From contig NZ_JARUKW010000007.1 in the NCBI RefSeq assembly GCF_029688845.1, positions 124,001 to 188,000 of the forward strand: a stretch of DNA of 64,000 bases, read 5' to 3'. The notes beneath the pieces are model-generated. The model ran no database searches. It was not told the DNA's origin and worked only from the letters and a program-made list of their open reading frames with translations. The position numbers and the translations under genes are program-made. This DNA comes from Natronococcus sp. A-GB1. GTDB lineage: Archaea; Halobacteriota; Halobacteria; Halobacteriales; Natrialbaceae. The stretch's first letter is position 1. Each line of letters opens with the position of its first letter. Positions 7,467 through 15,637 of the stretch are shown in pieces.

Positions 7467-8012
7467 ATGGAGAAAACGCCGCGAGGAACGTCCGTCGGCG
7501 TCGACGACCCCTACGCATTCGCCGGCGTCTGCGACCGCTGTACCGACGACGGACGGTGTCGGTACGCCTTCGAACGGCCCGACGCTGACCCGGCGTTCGC
7601 CCGCGAGCGCGCAGCCGAGGAGTACGCCTGTCCCGTCCACGACCCCGAGCGCGAGGAGACGCCGGCCGACTGTCCCCACTTTCGGTCGCGAAACCGCGAT
7701 CGGGAGTGTGTCCGCTGTGGCCTCGAGGAGAAACGGCTGGCTCACGACGACGAGCGACCGCTGCTCGAGGAACACCACCTCTCGTACGCCGACGGGAGCG
7801 CGTCGGCGAGCGAGCCCGACGAACTCTCACATGAGATCACGGTCTATCTCTGTCGGTGGTGTCACGCGAAGGTCCACAGCTCGTGGGCCCGTCTCACCGA
7901 CGACGTCACACCGGAGCCGGAGGCAGTCGCCGAACTCGAGGGCCGACGCGGACGCGAACTGGACGAGCTCGGGTTCGAGTCGGCGGCCGAACGATACGAC
8001 GCCGACGAATAA
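7467..8012 (+). CDS. Cysteine-rich protein with HNH-like zinc motif
   Basis: 181 residues. The N-terminal half has several Cys pairs (CDRCTDDGRC near 22-31, CPVHD, CPHF, CVRCGLEEKR). The centre carries EEHHLSYADG followed about 20 residues later by VYLCRWCHAKVHSSW, which has the His-His then C-x2-C-H-x3-H layout of the HNH/treble-clef nuclease fold. This is a conserved-looking haloarchaeal protein, often alone in its operon. A nuclease or nucleic-acid-binding role is inferred only from the motif. The C-terminal 45 residues are acidic and helical. The start ATG at 7467 is the first one after the divergent DUF192 start. Confidence 0.65.
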   Translation: MEKTPRGTSVGVDDPYAFAGVCDRCTDDGRCRYAFERPDADPAFARERAAEEYACPVHDPEREETPADCPHFRSRNRDRECVRCGLEEKRLAHDDERPLLEEHHLSYADGSASASEPDELSHEITVYLCRWCHAKVHSSWARLTDDVTPEPEAVAELEGRRGRELDELGFESAAERYDADE

Positions 8013-8084
8013 GCGTCCCGCTGTGGGTCGTCGAACGCAGTCACACGATCGCGCGAGAACGTACGGTCGATGTGAGAACGGAAC

Positions 8085-8294
8085 TCAGTTGTTCCCGCGC
8101 GGCAGGATGTCGCCGACCCGCCGGGGCTCGCCCTGCAGGTTCGGCTGCTCGGCGACGATCTTGAGCACCTCGTGGTCGGTCACGTCGTAGTAGGATTTTT
8201 CGGTGGCTTCCTCGATGAGTTCCCGCTCGAGGCGGAACTCGGTGCCTTCGTACACGACATCGACTCCATCGTCGTCGAACGCAAGCGTCGTCAT
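8085..8294 (-). CDS. Small conserved haloarchaeal protein (DUF5800-like)
   Basis: A 69-residue acidic protein starting MTTLAFDDDGVDVVYEG, with a short beta hairpin, an amphipathic helix (LERELIEEATEKSYYDV) and the tail RRVGDILPRG. From memory it resembles the small haloarchaeal family labelled DUF5800; I cannot search to confirm. The much longer open frame on this strand (to 9683) is a shadow of the bactofilin-like gene; the ATG at 8294 fits the compact family length. The function is unknown. Confidence 0.65.
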   Translation of the reverse strand: MTTLAFDDDGVDVVYEGTEFRLERELIEEATEKSYYDVTDHEVLKIVAEQPNLQGEPRRVGDILPRGNN

Positions 8295-8417
8295 ACTCGA
8301 CCGTAGGCGATCCCCCGATAAAAACCGGACGCCTGTGGTCGCGCAGACTCGGACGCTGCCGCACCCGCCGTCGAATCGCGCGAGATTTATTACCTGGTAC
8401 TCACATTGATTGCGAAC

Positions 8418-9296
8418 GTGGCGTTTCGCAGGGATCCGCTCGACGAACTCGTCGTCCCCGACGGGACCGAAGCCAAGGAGGTCGCCCTCGAGACCGACGG
8501 TGACGTCCTCGTCGGCGCCCGCTCGACCGTCGAGTTCGGCGTTCGCGGCCGGAACGTCCTCGCGGGCGAGAGCGCCGAGTTCGGCGGGGACATCGAGGCC
8601 GAGGCCGACTGTCGGCTCGACATGTGGTGTGACGTCGCCGACAACGTTCTGGTGGGTCAGGACGCCTACATCGGCGAGCGCGTCCACATCGGCGGCGAGA
8701 TGAAGGTCGCCGGCGACCTCGATATCGGCGACGACGTCGAGATCGACGAGGGGTTCGAGGCCAACGGCTGGATCGTTATCCGGAACCCGATGCCGACGAT
8801 CGTCTTTCTGTTCGTCTACCTCAAACAGCTCCTGTTGATCGGCGAGGAGGACGCGGCCCAGCGGCTCGTCTCCCAGCTCGTCGACGACGATGAGGACGAG
8901 GACGAAGACGCCGAGGCGGAGCCGGTTCCCGACCCACTGATCGTCCCCCGTAACGCGACGGTGAGCGACGACGCCTGGCGCGTCTCGACGCCCGCGACGA
9001 TCGGTGACGACTGTCGGCTCCACGGCAACATCCGCGCCGAGTCGATCGACGTCGGCGAGGACTGCAATATCTTCGGCAGCCTGCGGGCCCGCGAGGACGT
9101 GACCGTCGGCGAGGGGACCCGCATCCACGGCGATCTGACCACTCGCAGCGGCGACGTCGTCGTCGAGCCCGGCGCGCGGATCCTGGGTGACGTCTCCTGT
9201 TCGGACCTTGAGCTGGGTCCGGGCGCCGAGGTCGACGGCTCGATCCGGGCCGACGGCGAGATCACGATGGGGACGACCGAGCGCGACCTCGAGTAA
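8418..9296 (+). CDS. Bactofilin-like polymer-forming protein (halofilin A-like)
   Basis: 292 residues. Two right-handed beta-helix segments are built from repeated V/I-G-x-D-x-x-I-x-G steps (residues about 20-115 and 185-285), for example DVLVGARSTVEFGVRGRNVL and DCRLHGNIRAESIDVGEDC. They are split by a hydrophobic stretch (MPTIVFLFVYLKQLLLIG, about 120-137) and an acidic linker. This is the bactofilin pattern. A haloarchaeal bactofilin homologue (halofilin) affects cell shape, which suggests a cytoskeletal or membrane-associated scaffold role. Start: the frame opens at TTG 8406, but GTG 8418 lies 26 bp after a TATTA box at about 8391, the usual leaderless spacing. Confidence 0.72.
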   Translation: MAFRRDPLDELVVPDGTEAKEVALETDGDVLVGARSTVEFGVRGRNVLAGESAEFGGDIEAEADCRLDMWCDVADNVLVGQDAYIGERVHIGGEMKVAGDLDIGDDVEIDEGFEANGWIVIRNPMPTIVFLFVYLKQLLLIGEEDAAQRLVSQLVDDDEDEDEDAEAEPVPDPLIVPRNATVSDDAWRVSTPATIGDDCRLHGNIRAESIDVGEDCNIFGSLRAREDVTVGEGTRIHGDLTTRSGDVVVEPGARILGDVSCSDLELGPGAEVDGSIRADGEITMGTTERDLE

Positions 9297-9535
9297 TCGG
9301 GACGCGGTTGCAAGCACGGGAGGTCGCCTTCGAGACACGTTCTCGATACGTTCGAGGCTGAGAACCCGGCGTTCGTCCACCGGGAGGAGTCGGAAGTCCT
9401 CGACCGAGCGGTTTCGATCGTCTCGGATCGATTTCCAACCGATCTCTCTCCTGGCGATTTCGACCCGCATTCTTAATAGTGTCAGTTGCGTTAGCACGAG
9501 TCGAGTATGGTGCGAGAGATCAATTACCAAAGAGA

Positions 9536-9540
9536 GGTGA
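9536..9540 (+). promoter_or_regulatory. Shine-Dalgarno site deciding the etfB start
   Basis: GGTGA lies 4 nt before GTG 9545. This supports that codon rather than the frame opening at 9479. A TTAATA box near 9473-9478 gives a leader of about 45 nt. Confidence 0.5.
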
Positions 9541-9544
9541 GATC

Positions 9545-10408
9545 GTGCGATCGATCGTGTTGACGAAAGGCGTACCGGACTTCTCGGAGGGCGCGGTCTC
9601 CTTCGACGAGGACGGCCACCTGGAACGGGGGAAGACGCCGACGGTGATGAACCCCAACGACGCGTTCGCGCTCGAGGCGGCACTCCAGACTCGAGTCCGC
9701 CACGGGGGTCACGTCAGCGGGATGAGCATGGGGCCGCCCGGCTACGCCGAGGTGCTCGAGGGGGCGATGGAGTCGGTATACACCGACGACAGCTACCTGC
9801 TCTCCGACCGGGAGCTCGCGGCCTCCGACACGTGGGCGACGGCGATCACCGTCAGCTCGGGGATCGAGAAGTACCGCGAGGAGGTCGCCGACGTCGACCT
9901 CGTCTTCGCGGGGTTCAAAACCGCTGACGGAGAGACCGGTCAGACCGGGCCCCAGACGTGCTGGGCCCTCGAGTGGCCGATCGTCACCCACGTCATCGCG
10001 CTGGATATCGACCCCGACGAACGCCGACTCCGCGCGAAGCGACTCGTCGAGGGCGACGTCGACGAGATCGAAACCGTCGAGGCGCCCCTGCCATGTATGG
10101 TCGTCACCGATCCGGAGTTCGAGCCCACCTATCGGAAGGCTGCCCACAGGCTGACCCACAAACGGCTTCGGGCGGAGACACAAGAGCGGGCCGCCGAGCA
10201 CGACGAGCACCTGACGACGTGGGATCACGCCGATCTCAATCTCGATCCAGACTACATCGGGCTCGACGGCTCGCCGACGATCGTCTCCTCGGTCGACCCG
10301 ATCCCGAAGGCGCCCTCCGAGCGGGAGGCGACGATGATCGACCCCGACGACGGCGCGGCGATGGAGCCCGTCCTCGAGGAACTGCAACCGTTTGCGGGAG
10401 GTGACTGA
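9545..10408 (+). CDS. fixA: Electron transfer flavoprotein beta subunit (FixA/EtfB)
   Basis: 287 residues from GTG 9545. The sequence begins VRSIVLTKGVPDF and continues with PTVMNPNDAFALEAAL, GGHVSGMSMGPP, and the ETF-beta signature region VFAGFKTADGETGQTGPQ with the AMP/FAD contact. It pairs with the alpha subunit in the next gene to form a heterodimeric FAD protein that passes electrons from dehydrogenases to FixC. It is the first gene of a four-gene operon (2-bp gap to etfA, then overlaps). In haloarchaea this Fix-type set probably links NADH or acyl-CoA oxidation to menaquinone and ferredoxin; the bifurcating role is inferred from the FixABCX layout. Confidence 0.92.
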   Translation: MRSIVLTKGVPDFSEGAVSFDEDGHLERGKTPTVMNPNDAFALEAALQTRVRHGGHVSGMSMGPPGYAEVLEGAMESVYTDDSYLLSDRELAASDTWATAITVSSGIEKYREEVADVDLVFAGFKTADGETGQTGPQTCWALEWPIVTHVIALDIDPDERRLRAKRLVEGDVDEIETVEAPLPCMVVTDPEFEPTYRKAAHRLTHKRLRAETQERAAEHDEHLTTWDHADLNLDPDYIGLDGSPTIVSSVDPIPKAPSEREATMIDPDDGAAMEPVLEELQPFAGGD

Positions 10409-10410
10409 CG

Positions 10411-11991
10411 ATGGCACTCGATCCCGACGAGTACACAGCCGACGAACTGGGTGAGGAGCTCGAGACGCTCGACGACGTCGACGAACTGCAGACGGTCCTC
10501 GAGGCCGAACAGGCGGGCAAGGACCGCAAGACCGCCCGCGAGGCGATCCACCGTCGGCTCGAGGCGCTCGGCGAAGCGGGCGAGGCCGAGGGGCTCGAGG
10601 GTGACACCGAGACGGAAGGCGAGTACGAGGAGACGAAAGAAGACGTCGGCGACGAAGCGGAAGGCGAGGAGGTAGAGAAGGTCGACGAAGGAGACGAAGA
10701 CGCAGGCGCGGACGACGAATCGGCAGCCGAGGGCGAGGAAGAGGACGACGGCCTCTCCCACCCGACGCGGGACAAGAAACACGTTCGGGCGCTCGACGGC
10801 GGCGAGTACGCCGATATGTGGGTGTTCTGCGAAACTCAGCAGGGAGAGCTGCTCGAGGTCTCGCGGGAGATGCTCGGCAAGGCTCGAGAGCTGATGGACC
10901 AGTTCGAGGAGGACTACGGAAGCGAGGAGCGCGTCGTCGCCTTCCTCATGGGTGACGACTGCGAGGACCTGGCCGAGAAGTGTATCGCCTACGGCGCCGA
11001 CGTCGCGGTCTACCACGACGATACTCGTCTCGAGCGGTTCCTGCACAAGCCCTACACGGAGATCGCGGCCCACATGGCCCGCGGCCAGGGGACGGTCGAG
11101 AGCACCGACTGGCGCGAGTACGACGAGCCCCGCTACGTCCTGTTCCCGGCGACGAACAACGGGCGGGATCTCTCGGCGAAGGTGCAGGCCGAGCTCGACT
11201 CCGGGCTCGCCTCCGACTGTTCGGACCTCTACATCGAGGAGAACGAGGTTTCCAATCCGGTCAAGACCGGCGAGCCGGGGGTCAAGAAGACCTTCGAGAA
11301 GGTCCTGCACATGAAACGGCCCGACTTCTCGGGGTTCGAGTACTCCACGATCCTCTGTCTCGACAATCCGGGTCGGGACTTCCACCCGCAGGGGGCCTCG
11401 ATCATTCCCGGGAGTTTCGACCCGATCGAACCCGATTACGATCGGGAGGGGCTCGTGATCGAGCACGACATGGAGCTCGAGGATGACTGGTTCCGCGTCG
11501 AAATCACCGAGCACGATCAGCTCGAGGCCGGGATCGACCTGGCCGGCCACGAGGTGATCGTCTGTCTGGGTCGGGGGATCGCCGACGACCCAACCAGGGG
11601 GATGGAGCTCGGGCTCGAGCTCGTCGGCGCCTTCGAGGACGCCGAACTCGGCATCACACGGGGGATCGTCACCTCGGCCTACCAGTTCGAGGGCCACGTC
11701 GAGGAGTACTCGAAGGAGGAACGCCAGATCGGCGAAACCGGCCAAGTCGTCGCTCCCGACCTCTACATCGCCGCGGGCGTCTCCGGGGCGGTCCAGCACA
11801 AGGTCGGGATGGACGAGTCCGACACGATCGTCGCGATCAACACGGATTCCGACGCGCGGATCCGGGACTTCAGCGACTACTACATCGAGGGCGACCTGTT
11901 CGAGGTCCTCCCCAGGCTCACGGCAGCGGTCGAATCCGGGGAGACGAGACTCGAGGCCGTCGCCGACGGGAGTGGGGGTGACCAGCAATGA
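10411..11991 (+). CDS. fixB: Electron transfer flavoprotein alpha subunit (FixB/EtfA) with acidic N-terminal extension
   Basis: 526 residues, against about 320 for a plain EtfA. The first 130 residues are extra: a helical segment (DELGEELETLDDVDEL) and a long Glu/Asp/Ala-rich linker. The ETF alpha N-domain begins at about 138 (MWVFCETQQGELLEVSREML). The C-terminal FAD domain holds LYIAAGVSGAVQHKVGM and VAINTDSDARI. A middle insert (VLHMKRPDFSGFEY, and following) carries a low-similarity section typical of haloarchaeal members. It overlaps fixC by ATGA. The extension may be a solubility or partner-binding tail; its role is unknown. Confidence 0.9.
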   Translation: MALDPDEYTADELGEELETLDDVDELQTVLEAEQAGKDRKTAREAIHRRLEALGEAGEAEGLEGDTETEGEYEETKEDVGDEAEGEEVEKVDEGDEDAGADDESAAEGEEEDDGLSHPTRDKKHVRALDGGEYADMWVFCETQQGELLEVSREMLGKARELMDQFEEDYGSEERVVAFLMGDDCEDLAEKCIAYGADVAVYHDDTRLERFLHKPYTEIAAHMARGQGTVESTDWREYDEPRYVLFPATNNGRDLSAKVQAELDSGLASDCSDLYIEENEVSNPVKTGEPGVKKTFEKVLHMKRPDFSGFEYSTILCLDNPGRDFHPQGASIIPGSFDPIEPDYDREGLVIEHDMELEDDWFRVEITEHDQLEAGIDLAGHEVIVCLGRGIADDPTRGMELGLELVGAFEDAELGITRGIVTSAYQFEGHVEEYSKEERQIGETGQVVAPDLYIAAGVSGAVQHKVGMDESDTIVAINTDSDARIRDFSDYYIEGDLFEVLPRLTAAVESGETRLEAVADGSGGDQQ

Positions 11992-13658
11992 GCGAGTACG
12001 AACACTACGAGGCCGTCGTGGTCGGCTGCGGTCCGGGCGGTGCGGCCGCCGCGGCCAGGCTCGCCGAACACGGCGTCGAGACGCTCGTCCTCGAGCGGGG
12101 CGTCGAGGCGGGCTCGAAGAACGTCTCCGGCGGGCTGATCTACGCCGAGGACTCGGCCCCCTACACGATCGACGGCCTGTTCGACGGCTTCCGCGAGGAA
12201 GCAGCCGAACGCCCCGTCACCGACTACCGGATCCACAACATCGCCGGCGACAAGGTCAAGACGTACGACCTAACCGACCTCCACGAGCACGACACCGACT
12301 GGTGTGACGCCGTGCTCCGCCGGAAGATGGACTCCTGGCTCGAGGCCCGAGTCCACGAGAAGACCAGCGAGACGGGCGGGGGCGTCCTGACGAACGTTCG
12401 GGTGAACGGCCTCCTCCGAGAAGACGGTGAGATCGTCGGCGTCACCTGCGACGAACTCGACCCGATCGAGGCCGACCTGATCGTCGCCGCCGACGGCGTC
12501 AACTCCGAGCTGGCCCGTGAGGCCGGGCTCATGGACTGGGAGGAGCCCGACGAGTGGTTCCAGGGCGTCAAGGCCGTCGTCGATATGGATCCCGAGGCGG
12601 TCAACCACCGGTTCGGGATCGACGACAACGAGGGGGTTGCCCACCTGTTCTCGGGCGATCTCTTCGAGGACGTCCGCGGCGGTGGCTTTCTCTACACCAA
12701 CGAGGAGTCGCTGTCGATCGGGACCGTCTTCCACCTCGATAGCCTCGTCGCCGAGCAGGCCGAACCCCACGAGCTGCTCGACGCCCTGCTGACCCATCCC
12801 GTGATGGCCCACTGGATCGGCGACGGGTACGACGAGCGGGAGTACGCCGCGAAGCTCGTCCCCGACTCGAAGAAGGTCGCCCACCGCGAGCCCTATCGGG
12901 ATCGGCTCGTCCTCGTGGGCGACGCCGCCGGCCAGATGCAGGCCCAGGGGCCGATCATCAAGGGGATGAACCACGCCGTTACGGCCGGGGCGCTGGCGGC
13001 CGACGCCTTCGCGATCACGCGGGGCAACGCCGACCCCGAGGCCGCGGGACGGCGCTACGCGAAACTGCTCGAGGACTCGGGGACGATGGCAAAGCTCCGC
13101 CCGAAGCAGTACGAACTCGCCCGGACCGTCGGCGAGCGCGAGACGGTCACGAACGTCGTCGACCGGGTCCTCGAGTCCCCGCTCGGAAGCGTCGCGCTCG
13201 GGAACCCGCTGGCCGATCGCGTCCTCGAGCGGGCGTACAACTCGCCGTTCCTGGTGTCGATGCTACCCGACACCCGGACCGGGTACACGACGGTGCCGAC
13301 GGTGATCGGCGAGGCCCGCGGGAAGAGCATCCGCTGGAAGAACGACGCCGAGCCGCCGACCCTCGAGGAACGGATCGGCGACCTCACCTACGACACCGAC
13401 GTCGGCAACCCCCACATCGAGCTGCGCGATGCCTCCGTCAAGGCCAGCGGAGCCGCCGTCTACGCCTGCCCCGTCAGCGCCGAGGCGTTCGGTGGGGGCT
13501 GTTACCGCACGGAGCAGGTGAAGACGAACGGCGACGAGGAAACCCTCGTCAGCCTCGACACCCAGCCCTGCGTCGAGTGTGGCACCTGCGCGATCGTCGC
13601 CGACACTGCCTGGGAGCACCCCCGCGGCGGGAAGGGCGTCGAGTACCGCCAAGGGTGA
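11988..13658 (+). CDS. fixC: FixC-FixX fusion: ETF-quinone oxidoreductase with C-terminal ferredoxin-like domain
   Basis: 556 residues. The N-terminal FAD-binding GxGxxG is AVVVGCGPGGAAAAARL (8-24), followed by the GG-motif VLERGVEAGSKNVSGG. The second FAD motif is DRLVLVGDAAGQMQAQGP near 305-322 with GMNHAVTAG. After about residue 465 comes a FixX-like Fe-S domain: YACPVSAEAFGGGCYRTEQ and QPCVECGTCAIV, ending in the FixX-type WEHPRGGKGVEYR. FixC and FixX are separate genes in many bacteria; here they are one polypeptide. It accepts electrons from FixAB and passes them to quinone or ferredoxin. It starts 4 bp inside etfA and its TGA overlaps the next ATG. Confidence 0.9.
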   Translation: MSEYEHYEAVVVGCGPGGAAAAARLAEHGVETLVLERGVEAGSKNVSGGLIYAEDSAPYTIDGLFDGFREEAAERPVTDYRIHNIAGDKVKTYDLTDLHEHDTDWCDAVLRRKMDSWLEARVHEKTSETGGGVLTNVRVNGLLREDGEIVGVTCDELDPIEADLIVAADGVNSELAREAGLMDWEEPDEWFQGVKAVVDMDPEAVNHRFGIDDNEGVAHLFSGDLFEDVRGGGFLYTNEESLSIGTVFHLDSLVAEQAEPHELLDALLTHPVMAHWIGDGYDEREYAAKLVPDSKKVAHREPYRDRLVLVGDAAGQMQAQGPIIKGMNHAVTAGALAADAFAITRGNADPEAAGRRYAKLLEDSGTMAKLRPKQYELARTVGERETVTNVVDRVLESPLGSVALGNPLADRVLERAYNSPFLVSMLPDTRTGYTTVPTVIGEARGKSIRWKNDAEPPTLEERIGDLTYDTDVGNPHIELRDASVKASGAAVYACPVSAEAFGGGCYRTEQVKTNGDEETLVSLDTQPCVECGTCAIVADTAWEHPRGGKGVEYRQG

Positions 13659-14047
13659 TGAGTCGGTACGGACCCAGGATCGCCGCGCTCGCCCGACGGG
13701 CCGAACGCGACCGGAAACGCCTCGAGACAGAGGAGTCGGCCGCTGACCCTGAAGCCGCCCGCGAGTACCTCCGCGAGGGGGCGGGCCAGGCGATCTGGTG
13801 TTACGTCGAGGCCAGAACCGGCGGCCGGCTCGTCGCGTTCTCGGAAGCCGAGTTTGCGGCCATAGAGCGGGCGATGAACGACTGGCTCGAGTGTTACGCC
13901 CGGTGTCACGGCGTCGAACTCGAGGCCGACTTTACGGTCCGCCAGGCCGCTGAGCTGTTGCTCGAGACGCGCAACGTCGTCGATACGGCCCAGCTGCTGA
14001 CGGGCGTTCCCGAGCGGCGAACCCGATCGGCGAGGGCGAGTCGGTAG
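13658..14047 (+). CDS. Helical protein at the end of the fix operon, unknown function
   Basis: 129 residues, mostly alpha-helical, with Arg/Ala-rich ends (MSRYGPRIAALARRAERD...). The core is IWCYVEARTGGRLVAFSEAEF, then WLECYARCHGVELE and AELLLETRNVVDTAQLLTGV. The start ATG (13658) overlaps the fixC TGA by one base, so translation is coupled. It is likely an accessory or assembly factor of the ETF complex, inferred only from position. No membrane segment or metal motif is seen. The upstream in-frame extension lies inside fixC and was rejected. Confidence 0.7.
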   Translation: MSRYGPRIAALARRAERDRKRLETEESAADPEAAREYLREGAGQAIWCYVEARTGGRLVAFSEAEFAAIERAMNDWLECYARCHGVELEADFTVRQAAELLLETRNVVDTAQLLTGVPERRTRSARASR

Positions 14048-14134
14048 TCGTCGGTGCGCCGAGGATCGACTCGCCGACGGCGGGCCGAGGGTTGACTCGA
14101 GGGGTCGGACGCGAACGTTCGCTACAGACGCTCG

Positions 14135-14566
14135 TCAGCCCGAACAGGTCGCCGAGATCGTCGATCGGTCGACGGTTTCGCCCGCCCAGCGCGCGTACAG
14201 GTCGTAGCGCACGCCGGACGGCGGCTCCGAACCGTGCCGCCAGGTGATCGTCGTCTCGGCCTCGGTGACCGCCGTTGCGGCTCGGATAGTTCCGTCCGTC
14301 GCTCTGACCTCGAGGAGGTCGACCGAGTCGGGATCCGTCTCGAGGACGGCGCTGATTCCGAAGTCGGTCTCCGAATCGGCCGCGAGCCGTTCGGATCGAA
14401 CGGTCAGTTGACTGATCGCCTCGGTCTCGAACGGCGTCTCGTTCGGGAACGAACACTCCGTACTCGACTCGCTGGACGTTTGACCCAGGCAGCCTCCAGT
14501 TACGGCAACAGCTGCGACGCCGCTGCCGAGCACAGTGCGTCGGCTTATCGAACTATATTTTTCCAT
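14135..14566 (-). CDS. Tat-exported lipoprotein, unknown function
   Basis: 143 residues. The N-terminus has a twin-arginine motif (ISRRTVLGSGVAAVAV, RR at 9-10) and lipobox TGGC with Cys26, so it is likely exported folded and lipid-anchored outside the cell. The mature part is a single small beta-rich domain (LTVRSERLAADSETDFGISAV; ITWRHGSEPPSGVRYDLYAR) with one further Cys near the C-terminus. No family is recognised. It ends a run of low-expression-looking secreted genes on the minus strand, 3 bp after the preceding frame (14570). Confidence 0.72.
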   Translation of the reverse strand: MEKYSSISRRTVLGSGVAAVAVTGGCLGQTSSESSTECSFPNETPFETEAISQLTVRSERLAADSETDFGISAVLETDPDSVDLLEVRATDGTIRAATAVTEAETTITWRHGSEPPSGVRYDLYARWAGETVDRSTISATCSG

Positions 14567-14569
14567 CCT

Positions 14570-15055
14570 TCAATAGAAACAATTTAAGCTCGCGTTCAAA
14601 AGTGTATGCCATTCCCAGTCACTTCCCCATCTGGAGACGTAGGTATCGTCCGTCGTAATCAGTGTGAGCCCGTTCATGAGTACAGTACCGTCATCGCCCG
14701 TCGTACAGCCTCTAAACAGAAGATCGTACGAGGAACCATATCCTGTCGAGGTCCAGGCGGACGGTTTGATTGTTCCACCGCCAGCATTAATCGTGGTTTC
14801 GAGACTCATTAGCCCACGGGAAACTTCGATATCGATCGGCATCCCATCAGAAGAAATCGTATCCTGAGGCTCGTACGTATACAACTCCTTACTTGAGGGG
14901 AGATCAATCCCATTATCCATCTCTTCTACTTTCGTGTTCGTCGTAGCATCGGAGAAATCCGACCGCGACATATGCCAGATCGAAAAGACGTTCTTCCCGT
15001 CCGGATCAGTATATTCTCCTTCGTACAGGGTCGCCATATGCCGCGTCGATCCCAT
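14570..15055 (-). CDS. C-terminal part of a secreted protein cut off by an in-frame stop
   Basis: 161 codons open from ATG 15055, directly after the TAA (15058-15056) of the upstream frame and in the same frame. The sequence starts MGSTRHMATLYEGEYTDPD and reads like an extracellular beta-rich domain (IEVSRGLMSLETTINAGGG; SYDLLFRGCTTGDDGTVLMN). It has no signal peptide of its own, while the upstream 138-codon frame has a Tat signal and no obvious folded domain. The simplest reading is one gene of about 300 codons (14570-15472) broken by a TAA. Base composition is visibly lower in GC than neighbours, suggesting acquisition. Independent translation of this half is possible. Confidence 0.55.
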   Translation of the reverse strand: MGSTRHMATLYEGEYTDPDGKNVFSIWHMSRSDFSDATTNTKVEEMDNGIDLPSSKELYTYEPQDTISSDGMPIDIEVSRGLMSLETTINAGGGTIKPSAWTSTGYGSSYDLLFRGCTTGDDGTVLMNGLTLITTDDTYVSRWGSDWEWHTLLNASLNCFY

Positions 15056-15472
15056 TTATTGGCCTGTATTGTCCGAGTGAATTTCCTTAACATCTGAATC
15101 CCATGTTTCCTGGCGTGCGAAGTTTCTCTCACTCGGACTGGAGTTCGAGAGGGAGTCGACGCTGTTGTCGTCGTCAAAACTGGCTGTACCAGCCTGTTCT
15201 GGAACGGGAACGTCTGGTGGTAGCAGTCTTCGAGCCTGTCCTGGTGGGTTGTTTCGGACTACGTCACTCACGTACTGCCCAAACTCGTTGTTCGACATAG
15301 CATTGTTTGCAGACAGAGTCATCGATCCCGATACTGAACCCGTCTCTGCGCCCTCATCCGTGTCTGCATCGGCTGATACAGTTCCAATCGCTGTGCCAGT
15401 AAACCCGACTACGCTCGTCGCTTTCAGTACGCTACGTCTGGTCAGTGGGTTATCCCTTCTACCCATACCCAC
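15056..15472 (-). CDS. Tat signal-bearing N-terminal part of a secreted protein
   Basis: 138 codons. The Tat signal is LTRRSVLKATSVVGFTGTAI (RR at 12-13), with probable cleavage after VSA near residue 34. The mature part is Ser/Asn/Asp-rich and apparently unstructured (MTLSANNAMSNNEFGQYVSD; PPDVPVPEQAGTASFDDD), ending SDNTGQ then TAA. The next codon in frame is ATG of the 14570-15055 frame, so the two probably formed one protein. The upstream region is AT-rich. No family is recognised. Confidence 0.55.
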   Translation of the reverse strand: MGMGRRDNPLTRRSVLKATSVVGFTGTAIGTVSADADTDEGAETGSVSGSMTLSANNAMSNNEFGQYVSDVVRNNPPGQARRLLPPDVPVPEQAGTASFDDDNSVDSLSNSSPSERNFARQETWDSDVKEIHSDNTGQ

Positions 15473-15637
15473 ACATATTCTACTATTGATATTTAAAATA
15501 AAAACTCATTATATTTTTCTAGTAATTCTGATGGGAAGTACTTTGTGGAATAAGAAACCAGTTTTACTGAGAAGCTGGCAGTCGATCCATACGTCCTAGA
15601 ACAGCCGTAACGGATCAAGTTGCTAGTTACAAAATCG

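Noticed and set aside
10252-11988. 578-codon minus-strand ORF
   Set aside because: Mirror of etfA; Val/Leu/Asp/Arg shadow composition.
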